A stretch of 64,000 nt of DNA from Bacteroidota bacterium (lineage in GTDB: Bacteria > Bacteroidota > Bacteroidia > Chitinophagales > LD1). Both the position numbers and the translations under genes were made by a program. Location: contig CANJZE010000007.1 in assembly GCA_947479455.1 (NCBI GenBank), forward strand, positions 62,001 through 126,000, given 5' to 3'. A model generated the notes under the pieces. That model searched no databases. It was not told the origin of the DNA and saw only the letters and a list, made by a program, of their open reading frames with translations. This document shows positions 35,798-43,971 of this stretch, piece after piece. Numbering within the stretch: the first letter of the stretch is position 1; each line of letters begins with the position of its first letter.

Positions 35798-37681
35798 ATG
35801 AAACAGCTTTCTACTTTTCTTTTTTTATTGTTCGCGTGCCAGCAACTGCAATCGCAATTACCCAATGGATCTTCGCGCTCATCGGTAAATCCTTATCTGT
35901 TTCCGTTTTATCATGGAGTGGCTTCGGGCGACCCGCTTGCCGACAGAGTAATTCTTTGGACGCGCATTACGCTTGATATTCCTATTGACCCCGTGTCGGT
36001 GAATTGGGAAATTGCTACCGATACATCTTTCAGCAACATCATTAATAACGGAACGGTTTCAACCGACAGCACAAGAGATTACACAATTAAAGTTGATGCA
36101 ACGGGATTGCAGCAAAGTACCTGGTACTACTATCGGTTCATTTACGATACGTTGAAATCTGTCATTGGAAGAACGCGAACACTACCTACCGGAGCGGTAA
36201 ACAATCTTCGTTTTGCCGTAGCGAGTTGTCAGGATTATCAGGATGGATTTTATAATGCGCATCGTCACCTGAGCCAACGAAATGATATTGATGCCGTTTT
36301 ATTTTTAGGTGATTACACCTATGAAAGTGGCGAGAATGTAAATGCTGTGGGCGGGCGTTTGCATGAACCAAGCAGCAAAACAATTCGGTTAAGTGATTAT
36401 AGAATTCGTCAGTCGCTCTATCATCTTGATGCTGATTTGCAAGAAGCGCATAGACAATATCCGTGGATTTGCGTATGGGACGACCATGAAACAGCAAACA
36501 ACTCTTACACCATTGGAGCAAAAAATCATGGAATAAATGATGGACCATGGTACGATAGAAAAGTAAATGGTGTTGAAACGTATGAAGAATGGATGCCCAT
36601 TCGTATGCCAGATGCGAACGACACGTTTAGGATTTTCAGACGATTTACGTGGGGAGGTTTAGCTGACTTGCACATGATTGACACGCGTTTATATGACCGC
36701 AGCAAACAAGTAACTACTGCGCAGTATATTCCTACTAACGACACAGCAATTCTTGATTCCACTCGTACCATGTTGGGTCCCGTTCAGTTAGACTGGCTCA
36801 AAAACAACTTAGACAGTTCAACAGCCCAATGGCAAATTATCGGGCAACAGGTAATCATTGCCCCTTTGATTGTGCCTGCAGGAATACTTGGACCTACCCC
36901 GGTGATAATAAATTCTGACCAATGGGATGGTTATCCTTTTGAGCGACAGAAATTGTATGACCACATACAAAGCCATAACATCAACAACGTTGTGGTCCTC
37001 ACCGGAGACATTCACACTTCCTGGGCAAATGATTTGCCGTTGAGTAATTACGATTCACTTCACCGCAATAATTCAATTGGGGTTGAATTTGTTACCCCAA
37101 GTATTTCATCGGGAAATGAGTTACCATCTTTGGTTTCGGAACCTGTTATTTATGGTCTGGCACAATTTGTTCGTTATGTTAATTTGACTTTGCATGGCTA
37201 TTACATTCTCGATATTAATACCCAGCGCACACAAGGCGATTTTGTTTACGTGAGCGATGTCACTACAAGGAATTATACGGTTAGCACAGCACCATCGTGG
37301 TATGTAAACAGTGGTGAAAAATTTTTGCGCCAAGCAGGTGCTCCTGCTGTTTCGCAGGTTAGCTATCCAACACTTGCACCTGTTACTGTTCAAAACACTT
37401 CCATTAAAAATTTAACCGACAACATCACTACAATTTCTGTTCACCCGAATCCATTTTATGACGAAGTGCTGATTCAGTTTAATTCGCAATTGCCCGAAGA
37501 AGTAACACTCGAAGTTTTTTCTTCAACAGGCAAAATAATGACGAAGAAAAGTCTTGGCATCACAAGAGAAGGGCTTAACTACGCTACGTTTAACGGAAAC
37601 AATTTTCCTTCAGGGTTTTATATGGTGGAATTAAAGGGCAATAGCCATTCGGTAGGAAAAGCAGTGATTAAAGTGAATTGA
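35798..37681 (+). CDS. phoD: PhoD-like alkaline phosphatase with type A T9SS sorting domain
   Basis: A secreted phosphodiesterase/phosphomonoesterase of the PhoD family. It has an N-terminal signal peptide, a fibronectin-like N-domain (YHGVASGDPLADRVILWTRI), then a metallophosphatase core with LGDYTYE, CVWDDHE and VVLTGDIHTSW as metal-binding motifs. The last about 80 residues (VHPNPFYDEVLIQF ... GFYMVELKGNSHSVGKAVIKVN) are a type A sorting domain, so the mature enzyme is probably on the cell surface. Phosphate scavenging is the likely role. The GH31 gene follows immediately on the same strand. Confidence 0.9.
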   Translation: MKQLSTFLFLLFACQQLQSQLPNGSSRSSVNPYLFPFYHGVASGDPLADRVILWTRITLDIPIDPVSVNWEIATDTSFSNIINNGTVSTDSTRDYTIKVDATGLQQSTWYYYRFIYDTLKSVIGRTRTLPTGAVNNLRFAVASCQDYQDGFYNAHRHLSQRNDIDAVLFLGDYTYESGENVNAVGGRLHEPSSKTIRLSDYRIRQSLYHLDADLQEAHRQYPWICVWDDHETANNSYTIGAKNHGINDGPWYDRKVNGVETYEEWMPIRMPDANDTFRIFRRFTWGGLADLHMIDTRLYDRSKQVTTAQYIPTNDTAILDSTRTMLGPVQLDWLKNNLDSSTAQWQIIGQQVIIAPLIVPAGILGPTPVIINSDQWDGYPFERQKLYDHIQSHNINNVVVLTGDIHTSWANDLPLSNYDSLHRNNSIGVEFVTPSISSGNELPSLVSEPVIYGLAQFVRYVNLTLHGYYILDINTQRTQGDFVYVSDVTTRNYTVSTAPSWYVNSGEKFLRQAGAPAVSQVSYPTLAPVTVQNTSIKNLTDNITTISVHPNPFYDEVLIQFNSQLPEEVTLEVFSSTGKIMTKKSLGITREGLNYATFNGNNFPSGFYMVELKGNSHSVGKAVIKVN

Positions 37682-37725
37682 AAAATTTTAAAATCATTAG
37701 TTTAGGAGTTCAAAAAACAAAACCC

Positions 37726-39369
37726 ATGAGAAAAGCCCTACTCTTATTCTGCGTTTTTGCTGTCAACAATTTTTTTCAAAATCATCTAAGTGCTCAAACA
37801 ACAGCATGGCCTGAATGGGTTTTTCATAATTGGGTATGGGAAGATGAGGGCACGAGACAAAGTGCGCTGCAACTTGTTGATGATTACAAAGCCCACAACA
37901 TTCCTGTAGGTGCGGTTATCATTGACAGCCCATGGGAAACCGGCTACAACACTTTCGATTGGGATTCCTCTCTTTATCCTAATCCGCAGTCGATGGTCGA
38001 TTCGTTTCATGCAAAAGATGTAAGAGTTGTTGTTTGGATTACCACTGCAATAAATACCGATATGACCGCTCTTTGGCACTATGCCGATTCGATGGGTTAT
38101 TTTATGAAAGCAAATGCAGGCTCGGGCTCGGCAGTTATAAACTGGTGGAAAGGTGACGGAAGCATGATTGATTTTTTCAATCCGGCTGCGGTAAACTGGT
38201 GGAAAGCAATGATGGATAAAACGCTTGATCTGGGTATTGACGGATGGAAATGCGATGGCACCGATTATTCCATTCTGCTGGGCAACGCTCTATATTCTCC
38301 GGGAATGGGAAGCACTGTAACGCGGTTGCAATACTCGCACGCTTACTACCGTCTGTTTTACGATTACTCCCGCCAGCGTTTGGGTAATGACCGTATCATT
38401 ATGTCGCGCCCGGTAGATAATTATGGATACACTTTTATTACCGACCCAAACTTAGTTTCGTTTACTCCGCGCGATATTGGCTTTGCTTGTTGGGTGGGTG
38501 ACCAGGATGCAACTTTTGCAGGAATGAAAAATGCGTTGAACAATATGTATCAAAGCGATGTAAATAATTACCTCGCGTTTGGGTCTGACATTGGTGGCTA
38601 TCGCGAAGAGCCCTTGCCTAACGGAAGAGCGAAAGATGTGTTTGTTCGTTGGGCGCAATTGGGTGCGTTTAGTCCGCTTATGGAAAATGGCGGTGGCGGG
38701 GAACATCGCCCGTGGATGTTTGACCAACAAACTGACAACATCTATAACAAGTTTGCGCGGTTGCATCACGCTATGGTTCCATACCTCATGCATCAGAGCG
38801 ATTCATTATTTAATGCCACCCAGTCGTTGATGCAGTTCTTCAACAGCACCGATTATCGTTTCATGCTTGGAAGTGAAATTTTTGTAGCTCCTGTATTAAG
38901 TTCTTCGAATAGCATATCGGTAAGTTTCCCTGCGGGAAGTTCATGGACTTATCTTTTCAATAATTCGCAGGTATATAATGGCGGCTCTACTTCCACATTA
39001 AATATTCCGCTTGACGAATATCCTGTTTTTATAAAATCGTCATCAACTTTATTGGCAACGCTCGATAGTGTTATAGGTAGTGTAACCGGCATAGAAACGG
39101 TAATTACTCAGGCGAATACAATTACATTGTATCCAAATCCTGCAACAGAAGAAGTTTATGTTTCCGGCTTACAGTTTAATGCAAATGAAGAATACGACTT
39201 CTGCTTGTTTGATGTGCTCGGAAGAAATTTATTGAAGACACACCTAAGCAGTAAAAACGAAAAAGTTGCACTCAAAGATTTTGCGAACGGAGTTTACTAT
39301 TACACCATTGGGAGTTCAAATTTTTCTGCTACGAGAAAAATTTCGGGGAAGGTGGTAATGCAGAAATAG
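37726..39369 (+). CDS. glycoside hydrolase family 31 protein with type A T9SS sorting domain
   Basis: A secreted alpha-glucosidase/alpha-xylosidase-type enzyme. After the signal peptide, the (beta/alpha)8 core shows the nucleophile Asp177 in IDGWKCDGTDYS and the acid/base region around Asp288 in FGSDIGGYREEP. It lacks the large N-terminal beta-sandwich of typical GH31 enzymes, being only 547 residues, so activity is unproven. The C-terminus is a type A sorting domain (LYPNPATEEVYV ... SGKVVMQK). The ATG at 37726 is chosen. Its last codons and stop are part of a 47-base repeat that recurs 764 bases downstream. Confidence 0.85.
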   Translation: MRKALLLFCVFAVNNFFQNHLSAQTTAWPEWVFHNWVWEDEGTRQSALQLVDDYKAHNIPVGAVIIDSPWETGYNTFDWDSSLYPNPQSMVDSFHAKDVRVVVWITTAINTDMTALWHYADSMGYFMKANAGSGSAVINWWKGDGSMIDFFNPAAVNWWKAMMDKTLDLGIDGWKCDGTDYSILLGNALYSPGMGSTVTRLQYSHAYYRLFYDYSRQRLGNDRIIMSRPVDNYGYTFITDPNLVSFTPRDIGFACWVGDQDATFAGMKNALNNMYQSDVNNYLAFGSDIGGYREEPLPNGRAKDVFVRWAQLGAFSPLMENGGGGEHRPWMFDQQTDNIYNKFARLHHAMVPYLMHQSDSLFNATQSLMQFFNSTDYRFMLGSEIFVAPVLSSSNSISVSFPAGSSWTYLFNNSQVYNGGSTSTLNIPLDEYPVFIKSSSTLLATLDSVIGSVTGIETVITQANTITLYPNPATEEVYVSGLQFNANEEYDFCLFDVLGRNLLKTHLSSKNEKVALKDFANGVYYYTIGSSNFSATRKISGKVVMQK

Positions 39370-39378
39370 GGTCGAGGA
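39332..39378. repeat. 47-base direct repeat, left copy
   Basis: The sequence from cgagaaaaatttcgg to tcgagga. It covers the last 12 codons of the GH31 gene, its stop and 9 bases beyond. It matches 40096-40142 at 43 of 47 positions; the mismatches are at 39357, 39358, 39373 and 39376. Together the copies flank a toxin-antitoxin module. Confidence 0.9.
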
Positions 39379-39418
39379 AAACTTGAGATTTTATCGGTAA
39401 GCAACAACTATTTTTCGT

Positions 39419-39426
39419 TACTTTTG
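39419..39426 (+). promoter_or_regulatory. possible -7 element of the toxin-antitoxin module
   Basis: TACTTTTG fits the Bacteroidota -7 box TAnnTTTG exactly and ends 22 bases before the antitoxin ATG. It lies inside the inserted segment, so the module may carry its own promoter. A -33 TTTG at the right spacing was not found. Confidence 0.4.
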
Positions 39427-39448
39427 GTAAATAAAAATTGACAAGACA

Positions 39449-39655
39449 ATGCTAATTGAACGCACAAACAATAATCAAATAACCATTACGGTTTCATCAT
39501 CGGTTGACAGTTTTGGATTGCAACGACTGATTGATTATGTAAAATATTTAGAAGCAACAGCAAAGAGTAAAGCGAAGCAATCGGACATAAACAAACTTGC
39601 TGACGAGGTGAACGCCTCTTGGTGGGCAAAGAACCGTAAACGTTTTATCAAGTGA
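39449..39655 (+). CDS. antitoxin of a PIN-domain toxin-antitoxin pair
   Basis: A 68-residue protein with an N-terminal beta-strand region (RTNNNQITITVSSSVDSFGLQRLIDYVKYLE) and a charged helical C-terminus ending WWAKNRKRFIK. The size, the charge pattern and the GTGA overlap with the downstream PIN gene fit a type II antitoxin whose C-terminal part wraps the toxin. No DNA-binding fold is certain. It lies within the segment bounded by the 47-base direct repeats. Confidence 0.75.
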   Translation: MLIERTNNNQITITVSSSVDSFGLQRLIDYVKYLEATAKSKAKQSDINKLADEVNASWWAKNRKRFIK

Positions 39656-40089
39656 AAATAATTGTTGATGCCAACATTGTTTTTAGCGGCATACTGAACG
39701 CCAACGGAAAGATTGGCGACCTTCTTATCAACTCAAAAAAGCATTTTGACTTTATCGCCCCACATTTTTTACGGGGAGAAATCTACAAACACTATCCACG
39801 GCTAAGTAAAATTTCGGGAATGAGTATTGAGCACGTTAGAGAAGCGGAATTTCAAATTTGTAAGGACATCACTTTTATTTCAGAAGAACAAATTAAAGCG
39901 GCAACATGGGTAGCAGCAGAAAAATTAGTTGCAGATATTGACCCTAAAGACACGCACTATATTGCTTACTCAAAACATTTTAGATGCAAAATTTGGAGTG
40001 GCGACAAGCAACTAATCAAAGGACTTGCGAAAAAGGGATTTATAAATTTTACTTCAACTGATGAACTTTTTTTATTAAGAGAACAATAA
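39652..40089 (+). CDS. PIN-domain toxin (VapC-like endoribonuclease)
   Basis: A 145-residue PIN-domain protein. Acidic residues in the expected places are Asp6 (IIVDANIVFSG), Glu43 (RGEIYKHY), Asp97 and Asp100 (ADIDPKDTHYIA), and Asp118 (IWSGDKQL). Members cleave tRNA, rRNA or mRNA when freed from antitoxin. The start is GTG at 39652, overlapping the antitoxin stop. The pair is bracketed by 47-base direct repeats. The cognate RNA target is unknown. Confidence 0.85.
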   Translation: MKIIVDANIVFSGILNANGKIGDLLINSKKHFDFIAPHFLRGEIYKHYPRLSKISGMSIEHVREAEFQICKDITFISEEQIKAATWVAAEKLVADIDPKDTHYIAYSKHFRCKIWSGDKQLIKGLAKKGFINFTSTDELFLLREQ

Positions 40090-40095
40090 AGTCTT

Positions 40096-40142
40096 CGAGA
40101 AAAATTTCGGGGAAGGTGGTTGTGCAGAAATAGGGTTGAAGA
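40096..40142. repeat. 47-base direct repeat, right copy
   Basis: Matches 39332-39378 at 43 of 47 positions. It would encode RKISGKVVVQK and a stop, with a Val where the intact GH31 protein has Met, a plausible end of a type A sorting domain but detached from any gene. Confidence 0.9.
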
Positions 40143-40154
40143 TGCCTTCACGCT

Positions 40155-40195
40155 AAACGTTCCAATTCTTTAAGAAGTGGAACGTTTGTTTTTTT
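40155..40195 (+). terminator. intrinsic terminator downstream of the toxin-antitoxin unit
   Basis: A perfect ten-pair stem AAACGTTCCA/TGGAACGTTT with a short interrupted inner stem and GTTTTTTT after it. It is plus-strand directed. It lies 13 bases beyond the right repeat, where the GH31 terminator would have been before insertion. Confidence 0.85.
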
Positions 40196-41453
40196 ACCGC
40201 ATCACATCATACCGCTGCGTATCGAGCCGTATGAAAATGAAAAGCAACACGGTGAATGAGAGAAGCGATGAACCACCATAGCTGATAAACGGAAGTGGAA
40301 TGCCGATAACCGGTGCTACGCCAATTGCCATTCCTACATTAATGAGAAAATGAAAGAAGAGAATACTCGCTACGCAATAACCATACACACGGCTGAATTT
40401 GGAGCGTTGCCGCTCGGCTAAATAAAGCAGGCGGTAAAAAAAGCCGAGGAAAAGAATAATCAGAATAGCGCTCCCAACGAAACCAAACTCTTCGCCAATT
40501 GAACTGAAAATAAAATCGGTGCTTTGCTCTGGAACAAATTTCAGTTTCGTTTGCGTGCCGTTTAAATATCCTTTGCCAATAAATCCTCCAGAGCCAATAG
40601 CGATAATAGATTGACGAATGTTCCAGTCTTTTCCGGTTTCTACTTCTTTACCCAACAATACATTAATACGGTCCCGCTGATGCGGTTTCATTTTTTTGAA
40701 AGCAAAGTCAACAGAGAAAACAAAACTTGATGCAACAACCCACAAACCCAAAATAATTAAAGCGAGTTTTTTGTTTCTCCGCAAAAAATAAATAGCGATG
40801 AGTGAAGCCGCTAACAACACACCCGCCAGAATAAATTTATTGACAAGCAGCGCGAGCACACCAAGCACAGCTATCGATGCACCAATGATGAGATAGTAAG
40901 ATTCTAATCCTTCACGAAACAAAACAAGTGCAAGCGCCACAAACACAATAGCAGAACCTGCATCGCCCTGTATTAAAACAATAAGCACCGGAATACCAAT
41001 GATAGCAAACACGCGCCATTTGTCTTTCCATTTTCGTATATCCACATTTAAGCCCGAAAGAAATTTTGCCAAAGCTAAACTCACCGCAAACTTTGCCATT
41101 TCGCTCGGCTGCATTTGAAAACTACCTATGCGAATCCAGTTACGTTGCCCTTTCACTTCCACACCTACAAACATTACAAGTACCACAAATAGCATGAGCA
41201 AAACAAAGAAGACGTATGAGAATGTGGTATAAAATCTGGAGTCAACAATTAAGATAATTGCAGCAAGAACAAGAGAAGCAAGAATCCATTGAAATTGTTT
41301 CCCGCTGTTAATGCTCGAATCGAAAATGCTTTTTTCATCGCCCGAGTAAGAGGAGGAATAAATTACCACCCAACCCAAAATCACCAACACACCATAAAAA
41401 ATTATAGTGAGCCAATCTATTTTTCCCGTAAGAGATTCTTGCTTGCGAGCCAT
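40194..41453 (-). CDS. rodA: rod shape-determining protein RodA (SEDS glycosyltransferase)
   Basis: Polymerises lipid II into glycan strands with PBP2 during cell elongation. It is a multi-spanning SEDS protein with KGQRNWIRIGSFQMQPSEMAKFA, the signature loop WNIRQSIIAIGSGGFIGKGYLNGTQTKL, and FIFSSIGEEFGFVG. The 420-residue length fits. The ATG at 41453 is chosen; the frame opens at 41492. It is the last gene of the mreB-mreC-mreD-PBP2-rodA operon. Its stop is next to the terminator at 40155-40195, which points the other way. Confidence 0.93.
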   Translation of the reverse strand: MARKQESLTGKIDWLTIIFYGVLVILGWVVIYSSSYSGDEKSIFDSSINSGKQFQWILASLVLAAIILIVDSRFYTTFSYVFFVLLMLFVVLVMFVGVEVKGQRNWIRIGSFQMQPSEMAKFAVSLALAKFLSGLNVDIRKWKDKWRVFAIIGIPVLIVLIQGDAGSAIVFVALALVLFREGLESYYLIIGASIAVLGVLALLVNKFILAGVLLAASLIAIYFLRRNKKLALIILGLWVVASSFVFSVDFAFKKMKPHQRDRINVLLGKEVETGKDWNIRQSIIAIGSGGFIGKGYLNGTQTKLKFVPEQSTDFIFSSIGEEFGFVGSAILIILFLGFFYRLLYLAERQRSKFSRVYGYCVASILFFHFLINVGMAIGVAPVIGIPLPFISYGGSSLLSFTVLLFIFIRLDTQRYDVMR

Positions 41454-41472
41454 GTAATATGTAAGATATAAA

Positions 41473-41513
41473 ATTGAATATTGAATACACAAAGCGGCTG
41501 TTCAATATTCAAT
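41473..41513. repeat. 13-base inverted repeat between PBP2 and rodA
   Basis: Perfect arms ATTGAATATTGAA (41473-41485) and TTCAATATTCAAT (41501-41513) with a 15-base spacer, in the 84-base gap between the PBP2 stop and the rodA ATG. It could form a hairpin in the operon mRNA and adjust rodA expression, or be a remnant of a dispersed repeat. Confidence 0.7.
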
Positions 41514-41537
41514 CTGCAATTTTAATTCTTCAATTTC

Positions 41538-43433
41538 CTACTCTTCTCCTTCCTCCTTCATGCCCGCGCTCTTGTTCGTTTGCACACCATACTTGCTTAG
41601 CAAATTTGTTTCAATCATTCTCTTCTCAATAGGCAAACGCTTGGTTGCAATGGTATCGTTCAAATATTTTTCAACCAGCAAGCTGGCAATAGGTGCGGCA
41701 TACGTTGAACCATAACCACCGTTTTCAACCACCACGGCAATAGCAATTTTAGCTTCATCCTTTGGGGCAAAGCCCGCGAACATGGAGTGATTATCTCCAT
41801 GAGGATTTTGTGCCGTTCCGGTTTTGCCACATAAAGTAATGCCTTCAACACGGGCAGCTTTTGCCGTTCCTGCTTCCACTACTTCAAACAAACCTTCAAT
41901 CACCGGAATGAAATGTTCTTTATCAATCAATGCAGTGTGCTTTTCGTATTCGTGTGTAACATCTTTATTAGAAACAGGGTCAGTAATTTTTTTGACGATG
42001 TGCGGTGTAATCCAGTAACCATGATTACTGATGCAAGCAAAAATATTTGCCATTTGTAGAGGAGTGGTCAATACTTCGCCTTGTCCAATTCCTAACGAAA
42101 CAATGGTGGCAAACTTCCATCGGTTGGCGCCATAAATTTTATCGAAATAATTTACCGTAGGAATATTGCCGCGCACTTCGCTTGGCAAATCAATTCCTGT
42201 TTTTATTCCCAAACCAAAACTGTGGCAAATGTTAACCCACTTGTCGTATGACTGTGCTGTACTCATACCCGCATTTTTCTCCAGCGAATTTTTAAACGTT
42301 TGGCAGAAATATGGATTGCATGATTGCGCTAACGCATATTGAATATTGGTTGGTGAAGGGTGTTTGTGCGAGCAATGCACAATGACCCCCCCCGCGTTAT
42401 ACGCCTGATTGCATGGGTAGCTGTAATTAATTCCCTGCACCCCTTCATGCAATGCAATCAGGGCAACAATTGGTTTAAACGAAGAGCCAGGAGGATAAGT
42501 AGCCAACGTAGGTCGCGAATACAAAGGCAACAACGAATCGGTTAGGAGTGCATTGAAATTTTTTCCGCGCACTGCACCGCACAATAAATTGGGGTCGTAA
42601 CCGGGGCTACTCACCAGGGCCAAAATTTCACCTGTGCTTGGTTCAATAGCCACCACGCTTCCCTTTTTGTTTTGCATCAATTGCTCTGCGTACTCTTGTA
42701 GTTTTATATCAAGTGTAGCAATTACGTTATCGCCCGAAATTGCCAGCGTATCAAATTCGCCATTGTTGAACGAACCCATTTCGCGATTGTGTACATCCAC
42801 AAAAACTAATTTCTTTCCGCGTCTACCACCCAACTCTTTTTCATATACCTTTTCAATGCCGCTTTTGCCCACATAATCACCGGGCTTGTAATAACCTGCA
42901 GATGTTTCAATTTGTTTTTCGCTCACCTCACCAATATCGCCAAGAATAGTGGCAGCCACCCGATGCGGATATTTTCGGATAGTTCGAACTTGCCCATAGA
43001 AACCGCGAAAGAGATATAACGATTCTTGCAGGCGCGAATAATCGCGCAGCGAAAGTTGCTTCATAAAAACATTCGGCTTGTACCTGGAAAATCCTTTTGT
43101 CTTCGGCAGATCTTTAAATTGCTTTACACACTCCTCTTTTGTTTTGCCTAATAGTTCTGCCAATTTCGCGGTGTCAATTTCTTTGGCCTGACGCGGAATT
43201 ATCATCAAATCGTAAATAGCTTCGTTGTAAACAATCAGTTCTCCTACGCGGTCATATACCATTCCGCGTGTTGGGTAAATATCCAACTCTTTAATGGCAT
43301 TGTTCTTTGCAAGCGAAACATATTTACTGTCAACCACCTGCAAATAAAAAAGGCGTAACAAAAAAACCACCGCAAAAAATGCAATGATGATTTGAATAAC
43401 CTGGTGGCGATTTTTGAAAAGGTCTTTGTTCAC
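41538..43433 (-). CDS. mrdA: penicillin-binding protein 2 (elongasome transpeptidase)
   Basis: The class B PBP that crosslinks peptidoglycan in the lateral wall. One N-terminal membrane segment (VIQIIIAFFAVVFLLRLFYLQVV) anchors a pedestal domain and the transpeptidase domain. Active-site motifs: SxxK with Ser317 and Lys320 (YPPGSSFKPI), SxN in ALAQSCNPYF, and KTG in LCGKTGTAQN. The 631-residue length is typical. The start is GTG at 43433. It sits between mreD (13 bases) and rodA in the operon. Confidence 0.95.
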   Translation of the reverse strand: MNKDLFKNRHQVIQIIIAFFAVVFLLRLFYLQVVDSKYVSLAKNNAIKELDIYPTRGMVYDRVGELIVYNEAIYDLMIIPRQAKEIDTAKLAELLGKTKEECVKQFKDLPKTKGFSRYKPNVFMKQLSLRDYSRLQESLYLFRGFYGQVRTIRKYPHRVAATILGDIGEVSEKQIETSAGYYKPGDYVGKSGIEKVYEKELGGRRGKKLVFVDVHNREMGSFNNGEFDTLAISGDNVIATLDIKLQEYAEQLMQNKKGSVVAIEPSTGEILALVSSPGYDPNLLCGAVRGKNFNALLTDSLLPLYSRPTLATYPPGSSFKPIVALIALHEGVQGINYSYPCNQAYNAGGVIVHCSHKHPSPTNIQYALAQSCNPYFCQTFKNSLEKNAGMSTAQSYDKWVNICHSFGLGIKTGIDLPSEVRGNIPTVNYFDKIYGANRWKFATIVSLGIGQGEVLTTPLQMANIFACISNHGYWITPHIVKKITDPVSNKDVTHEYEKHTALIDKEHFIPVIEGLFEVVEAGTAKAARVEGITLCGKTGTAQNPHGDNHSMFAGFAPKDEAKIAIAVVVENGGYGSTYAAPIASLLVEKYLNDTIATKRLPIEKRMIETNLLSKYGVQTNKSAGMKEEGEE

Positions 43434-43446
43434 GAGGAATTACTAT

Positions 43447-43968
43447 TTACACAAAACGTCTTTTCTTTTTTGATGAAAACAGAAAAAGAAAAACAAGCAT
43501 GAAGATAACCGATACAATGGTGCTCAGAAAAATTTTGAGGAGCATGAAAAAGAAATTTAAAAACGTGGCGGCTTCTACAAAAAAATAAAGCGTGAGATAG
43601 ATAAACATGGTAATGCCTAAGTAAACAATAAACCAGGTTATACCTTGTGCATATACGTTGGGGCTGATTTCAAATTCAGTTCCTTTGGGCGTAATAACAT
43701 TGATGAGAAACGGACGCATGTACCCAATAAGCAAACCGGCTGCCGCGTGCATACCGGTAGAACCTATAAAATAATCTAAGAGCAAACCCGAGAGCAGTCC
43801 TATGAACATAAGCACCCAACGCGGAGTTTCGAAAGGAAGTAACAATACGAATAGCGGAAAGATGTAGGGATTTACAAACGAGCTAAAATTTAGGTTGCTG
43901 AAAATGAGAATTTGCGCCAGCAATAGCACAGCCAAACGAAAAATATTAAGTGGAATTTGATTGAGCAT
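43447..43968 (-). CDS. mreD: rod shape-determining protein MreD
   Basis: A small membrane protein of 173 residues with about five hydrophobic segments, recognised by position (between mreC and the PBP2 gene) and by features such as RLAVLLLAQILIFSNL and SGLLLDYFIGSTGMHAAA. MreD belongs to the elongasome that joins MreB filaments to the wall-synthesis enzymes. It starts 3 bases after the mreC stop. Sequence conservation in this family is low, so the operon context carries the call. Confidence 0.88.
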   Translation of the reverse strand: MLNQIPLNIFRLAVLLLAQILIFSNLNFSSFVNPYIFPLFVLLLPFETPRWVLMFIGLLSGLLLDYFIGSTGMHAAAGLLIGYMRPFLINVITPKGTEFEISPNVYAQGITWFIVYLGITMFIYLTLYFFVEAATFLNFFFMLLKIFLSTIVSVIFMLVFLFLFSSKKKRRFV

Positions 43969-43971
43969 TTT

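Larger units (their letters stand above)
39379..40142. mobile_element. inserted toxin-antitoxin unit bounded by direct repeats
   Basis: The 764-base segment between and including one repeat copy carries only a PIN toxin-antitoxin pair. The left repeat is the 3' end of the GH31 gene with its stop. The right repeat is immediately followed by a strong hairpin terminator that would suit the original gene. No integrase, transposase or terminal inverted repeat is present. The arrangement suggests that the unit entered by recombination at the gene end, or by tandem duplication and divergence. Confidence 0.6.

Noticed and set aside
36186-36548. A long minus-strand open frame inside the PhoD-like gene
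   Set aside because: It is an antisense shadow of a well-supported coding frame with catalytic motifs.
39332-40142. The TA unit as an integron gene cassette
   Set aside because: Size and content fit, but the repeats show no attC core (GTTRRRY/RYYYAAC) and no folded-strand symmetry beyond a 5-pair hairpin, and no integrase is present.
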